DNA of 64,000 nt. It comes from Nematopogon swammerdamellus. Lineage: Eukaryota > Arthropoda > Insecta > Lepidoptera > Adelidae. The stretch is from positions 20,855,891 through 20,919,890 of the forward strand of contig OX336349.1 of the NCBI GenBank assembly GCA_946902875.1. The letters are read 5' to 3'. Numbering within the stretch: the stretch's first letter is position 1; every line of letters starts with the position of its first letter. Shown here in pieces: positions 20,050-29,886 of the stretch. Made by a program: the position numbers and the translations under genes. Under the pieces are notes generated by a model. That model saw only the letters and a program-made list of their open reading frames with translations, was not told where the DNA came from and did not search any database.

Positions 20050-20272
20050 GGTGGCTGTGCCGAGGGACCAATGGTGCAGTCGACAGAGCCAAAATCACCT
20101 CTCCTCGCGAAACCACGCTCAGTTAGGTGCCATGCCAGCAGATTTGCGGACTGTTGCTAGGCTGTCTAGCCCGTTAATACGACGCTTGAAGACACCCAAG
20201 TTAAACGATTCAGGAAATACACTCGCTGGAAGACAGTTCCACACCCTAGCGGTGCGACGTTACCTTTATTTT
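20050..20272. repeat. probable LINE-derived fragment
   Basis: GC-richer sequence with GGCTGTGCCGAGGGACC and a CTGGAAGACAGTTCCACACC segment, like the 3' regions of lepidopteran LINEs and repeat H. There is no readable domain. Confidence 0.3.
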
Positions 20273-20478
20273 ATGTCACGCTTAGTTAAATGTGCTTGTA
20301 TTAAGTTTAATCGAATTCGGATGATCGATTTAAGAGTTATGGAGGAACATACGTATATACAGAATACATTTCTAAAAATCGTCAATTTAGTTTTAGTATC
20401 ATGCATAAAGTCTACCAACGCAATATCTCATAAAACAAATTAACTTACTCCATGACCATCCCTTACACATTTATTATT
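20273..20478 (-). mobile_element. family B copy, 3'-truncated
   Basis: On the minus strand it has the family B start, the GGTCATGGAGTAAG block and GTTTTATGAGATATTG. It stops before the GCCGCGGGC end. Confidence 0.5.
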
Positions 20479-20479
20479 A

Positions 20480-20769
20480 TTATTGATGATGATGATGATT
20501 TATTTATACGCAGACGTTCATTGCTTATGTACCACATGTTGGCACATAAGCAATGTACATCGTGCTCCTAATGATGAGTGTGTAATATGAGAGGCAGACC
20601 CACCCGTCTGCTGTCAGGGTCAGACAGACCAGGCAGAATAGGTAACTGAAGTTAATAAGCTCTCGCGGGGGCACAAACAATCCTTGCCCTCTACTCACCA
20701 AGCTGTCTTGTTCGCTAAGTAGGTTTAGTAATAGAATTTAAAATATTGCAGCTGTAAAATGAAGTTGCT
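20480..20769. repeat. (GAT)n and possible LINE 3' UTR
   Basis: A GATGATGATGATGAT run (20490-20505) is next to a short inverted repeat, ATTGCTTATGTACC and ACATAAGCAAT. This resembles a LINE tail in minus orientation but is not proven. Confidence 0.3.
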
Positions 20770-21128
20770 TTGCACCGTGTGGGGCCGGTACTTTAAAAGA
20801 ATAGCCCCACTGCATCTCTCCCCGTGCATGTCGTAAAAGGCGACTAAGGGATATCACTCCCTTCTTATATTACTAGGTGGTAGGGTTTAACCCACCCGGG
20901 TTGGTACCACCGCACTGAATGAAAGGTCGGTCGAAACGGCTATGTAAATAGTTTGTGTTTTCCGTCCAGTTCAGTGTAGCCGGCACGACCGAAGGTAAGC
21001 ACTGACGTGGCAACAAGTTCACCCGGTGTTATCTATCATCGATATAGATATCAATGGGTGTTATGGGCTGACATCACGGATGTTGTAGGTAATGTAGGCA
21101 ACCGTTTCAGTTTCCATAAAAAAAATAA
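20770..21128 (+). mobile_element. SINE-P, head-3 form
   Basis: Head-3 (CCGTGTGGGGCCGGTACTTT to GGCGACTAAGGGATA) is joined directly to the body at TCCCTTCTTATATTACTAGG. It ends GTTTCCATAAAAAAAATA. A local duplication of about 32 bases at 21030-21062 repeats GGTGTTAT. Confidence 0.75.
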
Positions 21129-21255
21129 TTTTTCGTATCCATACGGAATGAGACTAAGCCCACGTCGTCTGTCTGTTTGTCTGTCCGCCGTATATCTTTT
21201 GGACCGCAATAGGTAGCCAGTTGAAATTTTAACAGAATATGTGTTTATTATGGAG
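21129..21255 (+). repeat. family E fragment, 5' part
   Basis: CGTATCCATACGGAATGAGA, CGTCTGTCTG tract, then AATAGGTAGCCAGTTGAAAT. It stops after TGTGTTTATTATGG. Confidence 0.55.
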
Positions 21256-21276
21256 TAGATGCCATCATCCTTCCTT

Positions 21277-21497
21277 CCTTACCTATAATTAAATCCAACG
21301 TCTGCTTTCTGTCTGTCTGTCTGTCTGTCCGCTTATAACTCAAGAACCACTGAACCGATTTTAATAAAACAAAATTCTACGGATAGCTTGATTCTTCCCA
21401 TCAACTATAGGCTACTTACTATCACGCTAAATAGCTTATGAGGTTAGCAGTGAAGTGAAATATGAGAGCGGGCGGAGCCGCGGGCACAGCTTGTAAA
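21277..21497 (+). mobile_element. family G copy
   Basis: Full-length form from ACCTATAATTAAATCCAACG through the CTGT run to GCGGGCGGAGCCGCGGGCAC. Confidence 0.65.
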
Positions 21498-21534
21498 TAT
21501 ATAAAATAAAAATAAAAACAAATAGGTAGTATAT

Positions 21535-21676
21535 ATTTTTTTATGTAGACTGACATGGTTGGTTGGTGATGTCAGCCCATAACACCGGGTGAACTAGGTG
21601 CCATGTCAGTGCTTCCCTTCATTTCATGTCGGCTACACTGAACTGGACGGAAAATACGAACTATTTACATATCCGT
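21535..21676 (-). mobile_element. SINE-P 3' half
   Basis: Poly(A) side at 21535-21545, body to CATATCCGTTG. The 5' half is absent. Confidence 0.6.
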
Positions 21677-22239
21677 TGATGCTTGATACATGGGTGGGTG
21701 TACTTAGTATGGTGCGGTGCCACGGTGTGCTTGGGTGCGGTGGGGGCGAAGCGTACGCTGCAAAGTGGGCGGGGCTTCTGGCCTGCTTTCATGCACACAC
21801 GTCGTGAGGTGCTTTATACACGCACACACGTCGTGAGGTGCTTTATACACGCACACACCTTACATTCCACCTGCGCAGGCGTCGCGTCGCATCTCACCTT
21901 AGTAAGTACAGTCAGCGCGTACGCTCGTGGCCTCCAGCAGGAAAGCGAGAATGGAATGTATAGTGTTGTGAATCAATCTCTGAAAGTAACGACATTTACG
22001 AAACCTCTTTTTATTTATTTATGCCATTAAATTATTTATCTAATAAGGTTTTATTGCGTGGTTGAAGTACGATCGCCTCCGCCCGCAGAGGCCACGAACG
22101 TGCGCGCTAACAGTAGGTAGGTACCACAATAAAACGTACGCGCTGCTGGCGCAACAGGACACACCATACAGACACGTACCAAAATTAAATTGAATTTGAA
22201 GTCTCTTCTGAGATTTCATGATTCCAACATTGATGCGAA
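21677..22239. repeat. unassigned, with short tandem duplication
   Basis: CACACACGTCGTGAGGTGCT plus TTATACACG occurs twice in tandem (about 21790-21855, period near 38). GC-rich flanks. ORFs here are shifted by the repeat and look non-genuine. Confidence 0.35.
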
Positions 22240-23010
22240 GTAAGAGGGGTATAACCAAAGGGTTATACCCCATAACTGAAAAACTTCTTGTGTCCACTAT
22301 TTACCGAAAACGAGTTGTGTATGAGTTTATTGAGCGAATTCTCTACCGAATAATCTATGCAAGTTAGGTGCAAAAGTATGAAAACTCCTTAGAGAAACGT
22401 CAATTAATTTTGTACCGTGTGGGGTCGGTACTTAAAAAGAATAGCCCCACTGCATCTCTCCCCGTCGCATGTCGTAAAAGTCGACTAAGGGATAAGAAAA
22501 TTCGTCAGCCTCGGTAGCTCAGTGGCGCGGTTGGTTAGTCAACTGTTATTAAGCAACGCTGAGCGCGGTCAGTGTTTGGATGGGTGACCGCTCGACCGTT
22601 GGAGGCTGACCGTGGTTCGGATTCTACGTTAAACTGTAGGTCCCTTCCCTTCTTACCTTACTAGGTGGTAGGGTTTATCCCGGCCGGGTTGGTACCACCG
22701 CACTGAACGAAACGTCGGTCGAAACGGCTATGTAAATAGTTCGTGTTTTCCGTCCAGTTTAGTGTAGCCGACATGAAATGAAGGGAAGCACTGACATGGC
22801 ACCTAGTTCACCCTGTGTTATGGGCTGACATCACGGATGTTGTAGGTGATGAAGCCAACCAATATTTTTTGAATAAAAAAAATAATAATAAAAAAAATTA
22901 AAGTAAGGTGAGTTGCAAAACTGCGTTTGCTCCACACTCTATATAACTCATACACAACTCGTTTTCGCTAAATAGTGGACACAAGAAGTTTTGCAGTTAT
23001 GCCACTTATA
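22240..23010. mobile_element. TIR element split by a SINE
   Basis: The left arm (22260-22325) and right arm (about 22940-23010) are inverted copies of a segment of about 60 bases containing AACTTCTTGTGTCCACTATT and CGAAAACGAGTTGTGTATGA. SINE-P at 22408-22868 is inserted inside. Arm ends are diverged, so exact borders and duplications are unclear. Confidence 0.5.
22408..22868 (+). mobile_element. SINE-P, composite head-3 plus tRNA/5S head
   Basis: Order: head-3 (22410-22497), then a tRNA-type box A (TAGCTCAGTGG, 22515-22525), then 5S-like motifs TAAGCAACG (22550-22558) and GGATGGGTGACCGC (22578-22591, the 5S box C region), then the SINE-P body and an A-rich tail. The copy at 54951-55438 has the same junctions, so this is a real subfamily rather than two chance insertions. 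Confidence 0.8.
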
Positions 23011-23098
23011 CCCCATTGCAGTTATTTATAGAGTTGTAAAATCTGTTTAAAAATGAGAAATTTTAATTTCGAGTATGCGAGAAAATTGATAATCAAAT

Positions 23099-23823
23099 GC
23101 GTACTGAAACGAATGACCCCACTGCATCTCTCCCCGTGCATGTAAGCGGCGGGTGGCCGAGTGGTTTGGGCATCGGCTTCTCATGCGAGAGGTCCGAGGT
23201 TCGAATCCGTTCGGCGTGTACCAATGAGTTTTTTATGACGAAAAAATGTACGTGCAAACATACACCTGCCGCTTCACCGTTCGGAACCGGTGTAAAACTG
23301 TAGGTCCCTTCCCTTGCCCCTTAATAGGTGGTAGGTTCAAGTTGTAGCCGACTGGGTTGCTACCACCGTACTGGATGTAAGATGGCCACATAGCAAACTC
23401 GGCTGTGTTCTCCTCTAGTCCAGTATAGCCAGCAATACAAAGGGAAGTCTCGGGTATGGCACCTACCTTCTCGGAGGTGATATTGGCTGGACAGAGCATG
23501 CGCTTTGGCCCCTCCTACTCAGCCATCAATACCGGATTATATAAAAAAAAATTTAGTAAAACACGACTAAGCGATAAGGACAGGATCCCGTGCTAAAGGG
23601 CGATAGGATAGCCGCCTCTCACCTAAGCACGGTCCTTGCACCGAGTCATGCAGCAGGTGGATCTCCGTGCCTTACTTGCTGCTTGATATGTATCTTGCCC
23701 AAATTCTATGCGAATCATGGTGGTAGTCCTTATTGTGCTGTAATTTACCACAGTGTGGCACAACACCGATAACTCTGTTTACCTAGATTGACGGGATACA
23801 GGGCGTGTGGTGTGTATGTATGA
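23099..23823 (+). mobile_element. SINE-D copy split by tSINE
   Basis: The head-3 part (CCCCACTGCATCTCTCCCCG, 23116-23143) is interrupted after GCATGT. The rest resumes at about 23560 (GTAAAACACGACTAAG) and runs to the GTGTGTATGTATG tail at 23823. Its 5' end is truncated. Confidence 0.65.
23144..23556 (+). mobile_element. tSINE (tRNA-Ser/Leu-like SINE)
   Basis: The head has box A GTGGCCGAGTGG (23153-23164) and box B GGTTCGAATCC (about 23203-23213), giving a Pol III promoter like that of class II tRNAs but without a proper variable arm or acceptor pairing. The body shares CTGTAGGTCCCTTCCCTT and GGTTGCTACCACCG blocks with SINE-P. The tail is A-rich. It is not a functional tRNA gene. Confidence 0.8.
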
Positions 23824-24136
23824 TGTAACCAAGCTTGGTGTGACTTCGGACCTCGCATTTCGCAAGTATGTCAGGCAGTCGATGGATATCGCAGAACTTA
23901 TCACCTTGTTATTATTACATTTTGTGAACTGTCGAACCAGTTGACAACTTCATATGGACCAATACTTGTGTTTCATTGTAGTTATTGTTTTATGCAACTT
24001 CACATCGTGTCGTCAGCCAAACGCACCTTGGTGAACTGGTGACATGTCAGTGTTTCGGTTTGGTCATACCGAACTGGACTTATTGGTTGGTTTCGTAATT
24101 CGTAGCGTAGTCGGTTTTTATAAAATTTGTATTTTT
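23824..24136. other. no recognised feature
   Basis: GGTGAACTGGTGACATGTCA at about 24032 weakly resembles the SINE-P 3' body; otherwise unassigned. Confidence 0.25.
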
Positions 24137-24310
24137 TAACCCGCGACGCGAAAGGAGTGGTTATAACTTTACGCCTCCGTCTGTCTGTATGTGGCATCGT
24201 AACTCTCAAACGGGTTCACCGATTTGGATGCGGTTTACCTTACCAACCAAAGAGTTGTATGGTTGAGAAAGAAAAAAAAATAGTCTATCTGTTTCACCAA
24301 ACAAATAGTT
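24137..24310 (+). repeat. repeat I copy
   Basis: It starts TTAACCCGCGACGCGAAAGG, then GTCTGTCTGTATGTGGCATC and CCGATTTGGATGCGGTTTA. The same family is at 28378-28455 with 28871-28925 and at 53990-54160. It is non-coding. Confidence 0.5.
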
Positions 24311-24331
24311 GAATCATTGAAAAATAAAAAC

Positions 24332-24667
24332 TTGTGGGGCCGGTACTTAAAAAGAATAGCCTCACTGCATCTCTCCCCGTGCATGTCGTAAAAGGCGACT
24401 AAGGGATAAGGACAAGATGCCGTGCTAAAGGGCGACAGGCTCGCCACCTCTCACCTTTGCACGGTACTTCCACCGAGTCATGCAGCAGGTGGGTCTTCGT
24501 GCCTTACTTGCTGCTTGATCGATTGAATCTTGTTCGAATACTTTGCGAAACGTGGTGGTCGGTGTTGTGCTGTAATTTACCAGAGTTCTTGCAGCACAAC
24601 ACCGATTACTCTGCTTACCCCGATTGTCGGGATTCAGCGTGTGTGATATGTATGTATGTATGTATGG
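24332..24667 (+). mobile_element. SINE-D copy
   Basis: Head-3 from TGTGGGGCCGGTACTT, then the D body (ACAAGATGCCGTGCTAAAGG through GCAGCACAACACCGATTACT), ending in (TATG)n. It lacks the first few head bases. Confidence 0.75.
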
Positions 24668-24825
24668 TTCTTAGCTATGTTTGATGAAGATCCGGTCAGC
24701 TGATTCGAAGATAATCGACACATTTCCTAAATTGGTAAAGGGATCTCTGCTCTAACATGGAAATTTATCACACACTCGTTCGTCGCCTTTAAGTAAATAA
24801 ACGGTAATTGAACTTGAAATTGCAG

Positions 24826-25155
24826 CACCTCAAAAAGAATAGCCCCACTGCATCTCTCCCCGTGTATGTCGTAAAAGGCGACTAAGGGATATGACTCCCT
24901 TCTTATATTACTAGGTGGTAGGGTTTAACCCGCCTGGGTTGGTACCACCGCACTGAATGAAAGGTCGGTCGAAACGGCTATGTAAATAGTTTGTGTTTTC
25001 CGTCCAGTTCAGTTTAGCCGGCACGACCGAAGGGAAGCACTGACGTGGCACCAAGTTTACCCGGTGTTATGGGCTGACATCACGGATGTTGTAGGTGATG
25101 TAGCCAACTGTAGGAAACTGACACGCAGTTTCCATAAAAAAAAAAAAAAACCTCC
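24826..25155 (+). mobile_element. SINE-P, head-3 form
   Basis: Partial head-3 (AAAAAGAATAGCCCCACTGC) joined to the body as at 20770, ending in a 16-base A run. A local duplication near the end repeats GGAAACTGACACG in inverted form. Confidence 0.7.
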
Positions 25156-25457
25156 CAGCCAGGAGTTCTCCCACAACCGTGTAAGACCGCAGACACCAGG
25201 AGGTGCGTTTATTTTTCAGGATTTTAGGTAGACACGCTCGAGGATGGGTGAGAAAGTGAAATAATCGACCGGCTTGTGTTTCAGCCTGAAGCCAATATGG
25301 GAGTATGTGGATAGACGGGATATTGGGATTCGTTGGAATGAGCGTTGCTGCGTTATTGGCTTTTCTCCTTTTTTCTTCTGTTTTCTGATGCACTATCGTC
25401 TGATCGGCTCGCCAAAACTAATTTATGTACTTGTAACCTAACCTAACCTAACCTAAC
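25156..25457 (-). repeat. unidentified repeat bordered by TTAGG units
   Basis: On the minus strand, about four (TTAGG)n units (25437-25456 as CCTAA) are followed by GTTACAAGTACATAAATTAG and a 108-codon ORF (25067-25393) that reads through into the SINE. TTAGG is the lepidopteran telomere repeat. The ORF matches no protein I recognise. Overlap with the SINE poly(A) suggests the SINE inserted next to it. Confidence 0.4.
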
Positions 25458-25967
25458 AAAATGACAAATCAACAACACTTAAAAAATTAAAAAATAAATT
25501 TTCCGCTTAGATACTTAAAGGAATTTCGATTTGAGTGATAACGATTTTTTTCTTCTAAAATGAATAGGTACTTTCTATTCCTGATGTTTCTCAAGCCTAT
25601 CCTGAAACACCCTGTATGCTATACATGCTTGTAAATCGTTTCGCACGTACTCAACGTAATGCCATTTTAATAGCTTACAGCAAAATAACTTGAACGAAAG
25701 CGAAACTAAAGATTCAAAAAGATTCAACAAGATCGTCCTTGGCGCTTGCGTATAAATAAAAATTAAAGTACAATATTATCGGAATGTCGCGCCGCGCTGC
25801 CCTGTAATTTCCGTATTCAATATTGTAATTTACAATAAATACAATTAACCATAAAATGCAAAATTCGGAATTTACACTGAACCGAGCCCGCCAATGGCTC
25901 GCGCGACCGCCCCGCCGGCATTGTCAAGTACCTACACCTGTTCTGATTTCATGCTGATACAGTCTCC
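25458..25967. other. mostly unassigned; repeat K fragment
   Basis: 25520-25617 shares GGAATTTCGATTTGAGTGA and CTGAAACACCCTGTATG motifs with 31914-32330. The rest is unrecognised, with a GC-rich patch at 25870-25920. Confidence 0.3.
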
Positions 25968-26312
25968 TTGTACCGTGTGGGCCCGGTACTTAAAAATAAT
26001 AACCCCACTGCATCTCTCCCCGTGCATGTCGTAAAAGGCGACTAAGGGATACGGACAAGATGCCGTGCTAAAGGGCGAATGGCTCGCCACCTCTCACCTT
26101 GGCATGGTACTTCCACCGAGTCATGCAGCAGGTGGGTCTTCGTGCCTTACTTGCTGCTTGATCGATTGAATCTTGTTCGAATACTTTGCGAAACGTGGTG
26201 GTCGGTGTTGTGCTGTAATTTACCAGAGTTCTTGCAGCACAACACCGATTACTCTGCTTACCCTGATAGTCGGGATTCAGCGTGTGTGATATGTATATGT
26301 ATGTATGTACGT
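25968..26312 (+). mobile_element. SINE-D copy, full length
   Basis: It begins TTGTACCGTGTGGGCCCGGT, continues through the full D body and ends in ATGTATATGTATGTATGTAC. Confidence 0.8.
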
Positions 26313-26438
26313 ACAGTCTCCTCTTTCAAAAATTAAGATGTCTAATTTATTTTACGGTTTTTTTTTGTTCAAATTCCAAATTCAAAATTATTTATTCAGT
26401 ACAATAAAAGATGCATATTTTAAGATTTCAGTACCGGA

Positions 26439-26567
26439 TCGGAGCAACTGCCTGTCCACTGCTGGGCATACGCCTCTCCAATTTTCTTCAAGTCCTCCCG
26501 GCCTTCAGCGGTACGGAACAACTTTCCGCCGACGTACCTGATGTCGTCGTCCCGCCTAGCGGGGATA
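26439..26567 (-). pseudogene. RTE-type LINE C-terminal fragment
   Basis: The minus strand encodes the end of the RTE ORF: a DDIR.VGGK-type block and the RTAEGRE/LEEN..EAYAQQ region. There is no long CTGA tail (only ACTGCCTGTCCACTGC at the border). Confidence 0.55.
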
Positions 26568-27430
26568 TAGCGAGCAAGTTAAAATTAAAAATTTTTATAA
26601 TATTCTCGAAGTTTCCATTAATATACTCGTATTTTTATAAACTGCGAACTCTACATTTTTGTAACGAATTGGATTCACATAATTTATAAATACAAATTAC
26701 AAATCCAAACTAGAACCTCCAATGTCCCACTTTATATCCTCGTTTATTTAAGTATATCTTTGCTTTATCGTCATTTCATTACATGTTATTGCGTCGCCCC
26801 TACTTACATATATTTACAACAATTTTGCCCTTGTTCGTATTATTTCCACTTGCAAGAAAATCTGTATTTCGTCTCGCCGCCCGCCGCGCCGTATTTTAAA
26901 ATTGCATCTTCACACAGCATTGCGCAACAGAGACGAGATATGTCTCCGAACATTGATACTATAAACCCTACATACGTAAACGGCTCTAGCGAACGTACTC
27001 GCACGTCTCTTGTGCGACGAGACGACGCGACGATCTACAACCGGATTGTCTCTTTCTAAATCACGATGTTAATTTACTTACTGGCAGATACTCTATGAAG
27101 GTAGTTACAAAAGACAGAGACAAAGACAAATCATTTATTGCAATTTTTGTAGAGTATTTGAACATTGATCGCCTGCCTGGGTTGTACTGTGTACACGAGT
27201 GCTACTACAAAATGCCTGGGTAGGCATGCAACACAGCACTAACACTACTCTCTCGTGAGAGTTGCGCAATACTAAATGAATTATTTATAAATCAACAATT
27301 ATTTAGAATAAACAATTATTAAATAGGTAAGTAATTACCATTCATACTGAATTAAACTCAAAAATAAAATATAAATTTAAATTTAAAAGAGTTGACTGAA
27401 AATTCAATAAATAATAATTGATAAGAATAC
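26568..27430. other. no recognised feature
   Basis: AT-rich with a moderately GC-rich patch (26870-27050). A 99-codon ORF (26760-27059) is unrecognised; its second half (Ser/Thr/Arg-rich) is the most protein-like part. Confidence 0.25.
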
Positions 27431-27700
27431 TTCGGATTCCACGTAAAACTGTAGGTCCGTTCGCTTCTTACCTTACTAGGTGGTAGGGTTTTCCCGCCCG
27501 GGTTGGTACCACCGCACTGAAAGTAATGTCGGTCAAAACGGCTATGTAAATAGTTCGTGTTTTCCGTCTAGTTCAGTGTAGCCGAAATGAAATGAAGGGA
27601 AGCACTGACATGTCACCTAGTTCGCCCGGTGTTATGGGTTGACATCACGGATGTTGTATATGATGTAGCCAACCGTGTCAGTTTCCATAAAAAAAAAATC
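27431..27700 (+). mobile_element. SINE-P body, 5'-truncated
   Basis: It starts TTCGGATTCCACGTAAAACT, just after the 5S-like head would end, and finishes CAGTTTCCATAAAAAAAAA. Confidence 0.7.
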
Positions 27701-28077
27701 ATTATGAGTGTGGAGGTAGCTAGAATCTTCGATGGCTAGAATGTTATTCCATATCTATGTTATTTTTTTATCAATGCCTCCGAAAATTGGACATGCATTA
27801 TTGTTTTCGAAAGTAAATGTGAGTACTTAATGATTCCGAGATCGCTAAATAAAATTTTCTGAGAACACTTCAACAATAATTATGTCTTATTGAATCTTTG
27901 TTGTCGAAGACGCGAATGATTATGTCCGTACCACTCATACACCGACGATTGAGGTTTAAATATCAGAGAGACAGGTGTACGTACACTCAGACTAAAAAAC
28001 TATTTAAAAAAATATAAAAACCGCCTTTAAAAATCCTTTTTTTGAAGTCGGTTAAAAAGTAGAGGTAGGTACTAGCT

Positions 28078-28237
28078 TATGTCAGTCAGTCAGTCAGCGT
28101 GTAAGCGTCCACTGCTGGACATACGCCTCTCCAATTTTCCCCCAGTCCTCCCGGCCTTCAGCGGTACGGAACCACTGTTTTCCGCCGACGTACTTGATGT
28201 CGTCGTCCCACCTGGCGGGTGATCTTCCCACACTCCG
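28078..28237 (-). pseudogene. RTE-type LINE C-terminus with CTGA tail
   Basis: The minus strand encodes about 45 codons of the RTE C-terminus (WDDDIKYVGGKQWFRTAEGR, then the EAYVQQWTLTR end), followed by a tail seen as GTCAGTCAGTCAGTC at 28081-28097. It is strongly 5'-truncated. Confidence 0.7.
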
Positions 28238-28377
28238 TTTTAGTAAAACTATATTTCCCCCCAAGTAATGATCTACGATTTCGGACCGGAAATTGGACTG
28301 GATTGGTTGCTTTGCATTTTGATACAGAAACCTAATTATAATGTTTACAAGAGCCATCCCGATTAAACCAGCTTTCT

Positions 28378-28925
28378 AATACAAAAAACCGCATCCAAAT
28401 CGGTCCATCCGTTTGGGAGCTACGATTGTACGATGCTTCAGCAGACACACCCATACATACAGTCAGTCAGTCAGTCAGTCAGTCAGCGTGTAAGCGTCCA
28501 CTGCTGGACATACGCCTCTCCAATTTTCCTCCAGTTCTCCCGGCCTTCAGCGGTACGGAACCACTGCTTTCCGCCGACGCACTTGATGTCGTCGTCCCAC
28601 CTGGCGGGTGGTCTTCCCATACTCCGTTTTCCTGTCCACGGCCGCCAGTGTAGAACACGGTTACTCCAACGGTCGTCGTCTCTCCGGCTGACGTGTCCAG
28701 CCCACTGCCACTTGAGCTTAGCCACCCGGTATCCAATATCGACTACTTTGGTGCGTCGGCGGATTTCCTCGTTACGCACCATATCACGTAGCGATATTCC
28801 CAGCATGGCTCGCTCCATTGCTCTCTGGGCAACTTTCAACCTTTGGACTACACCGACCGTCATACCACATACATAGACACACGTTCAACTTATAACACCC
28901 CTTTTTTTGCGTCGGGGGTTAAAAA
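28378..28925 (-). repeat. repeat I copy split by an RTE LINE
   Basis: The left part, 28378-28455 (CCGCATCCAAATCGGTCCAT), and the right part, 28871-28925 (ACACCCC and GCGTCGGGGGTTAAAA), are the two ends of repeat I on the minus strand. CATACATA next to both junctions may be the target duplication of the LINE between them. Confidence 0.55.
28456..28870 (-). pseudogene. RTE-type LINE, 126-codon C-terminal ORF
   Basis: The minus-strand ORF 28483-28863 is the C-terminal end of an RTE-clade reverse transcriptase ORF. It includes the conserved RAMERAMLG, LRD..RNEEIRRRTKV, KLKWQWAGHV and GRPPARWDDDIK blocks and the EAYVQQWTLTR end, and is uninterrupted. RTE proteins cleave target DNA and prime reverse transcription there; the endonuclease and catalytic RT motifs lie upstream and are missing. 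The 3' tail is (CTGA)n, seen as CAGTCAGTCAGTCAGTCAG at 28461-28480. It is inserted in repeat I and is a dead-on-arrival copy. Confidence 0.8.
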
Positions 28926-29207
28926 TACCTATTTCAATTTAATATGTACATACATAGGGTTTGCGTTGTCACTTTCAGAGCTCACCTGTACTATACGAAC
29001 TGGCAGAAATGGAAACGTACGTTGCAAGAGCAAGGTATTATTATGTACATCTGGTTTTCTCGGATTCCACTCATTCTGTTTAAATGTGAAATTTAATCGA
29101 GGTCCCCCAAACTTCTCATTTGATTTATTAAGTCGGCTGAGATCGTAAATTTGGCCCTTATTTGGATTTTACATTTAAAATGAAGAAACATCAGCTGAGA
29201 TTCCTCA

Positions 29208-29588
29208 CGGCGCACAGTGGGTCGAAACTGCTATTTAAGGGACATAGGACTTTAATTTAACTCTTGTTATATAAGGAAACCTCTACATGGTTTTATAAGC
29301 TGTTTACTCTTTCATTGTTATCTTTTTTATGTACAAACTGTTGGTTATCTTAAGAATAAATAAATAAATAAATAAATAGGGATTTTTTTTACAAATATCA
29401 TTTTTAACAATACCCATCGATAGGTCTCGTCATTCTGATGAATAATTGTCATTAAACATTTTCGTCTAAAACTGATAGTTTGCCAGGAAAAAAATATTAT
29501 CTTATAACGATGGGTGTTGTTAAAAAATGAAATTTGTAAAAAAATTCCCTATGTCCCTTATATAGCAGTTTCGACCCACTGTGCGGCG
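29208..29588. mobile_element. Transib-like MITE, CACAGTG ends, CGGCG TSD
   Basis: The 371-bp element (29213-29583) has inverted repeats of about 38 bases beginning CACAGTGGGTCGAAACTGCT. It is flanked by identical CGGCG (29208-29212 and 29584-29588). Transib elements, the relatives of RAG1, have CACWRTG-type termini and 5-bp GC-rich duplications, often CGGCG. A second inner inverted pair, AACAATACCCATCG with CGATGGGTGTTGTT, is also present. It has no transposase ORF, so it would depend on an autonomous relative. Confidence 0.7.
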
Positions 29589-29689
29589 CCTCCAGCGGGC
29601 TATAGTATACGGGTGTCGCGGTAGTCACTACATTTGTTTCAAAAGAAACTCAAATGTCATCCCGCCTTCGCGGCCTTCAGTGATACATA

Positions 29690-29886
29690 CAAGCTGTATA
29701 CCATGCGTGCAAGTAAGGCACGCAGACACACACAACTGCTGCATGACTCGGCGGAAGGAGCGTACCAAGGTGATAGGTGGCTAACCTGTCGCCCGTTAGC
29801 ACGCCCCATCTTGTCCTTATCACTGAGTCGCCTTTAGCGATATGCACGGGGAGATATACAGTGGGGCTATTATTTTTAGGCCCTGA
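29690..29886 (-). mobile_element. SINE-D fragment
   Basis: Minus-strand head-3 (diverged) and the D body to CAAGTAAGGCACGC. The 3' third is missing. Confidence 0.6.

Noticed and set aside
22548..22600. 5S rRNA gene
   Set aside because: Only the internal promoter-like core is present, it is fused to a tRNA-like box A and a SINE body, and it recurs at several loci.
23150..23222. tRNA-Ser/Leu gene
   Set aside because: Box A and box B are good, but acceptor and variable arms do not form. The segment recurs as the 5' end of a dispersed poly(A) element (45653, 51518).
26760..27059. 99-codon candidate gene
   Set aside because: No domain, signal peptide or family recognised; composition is not enough to call a gene.
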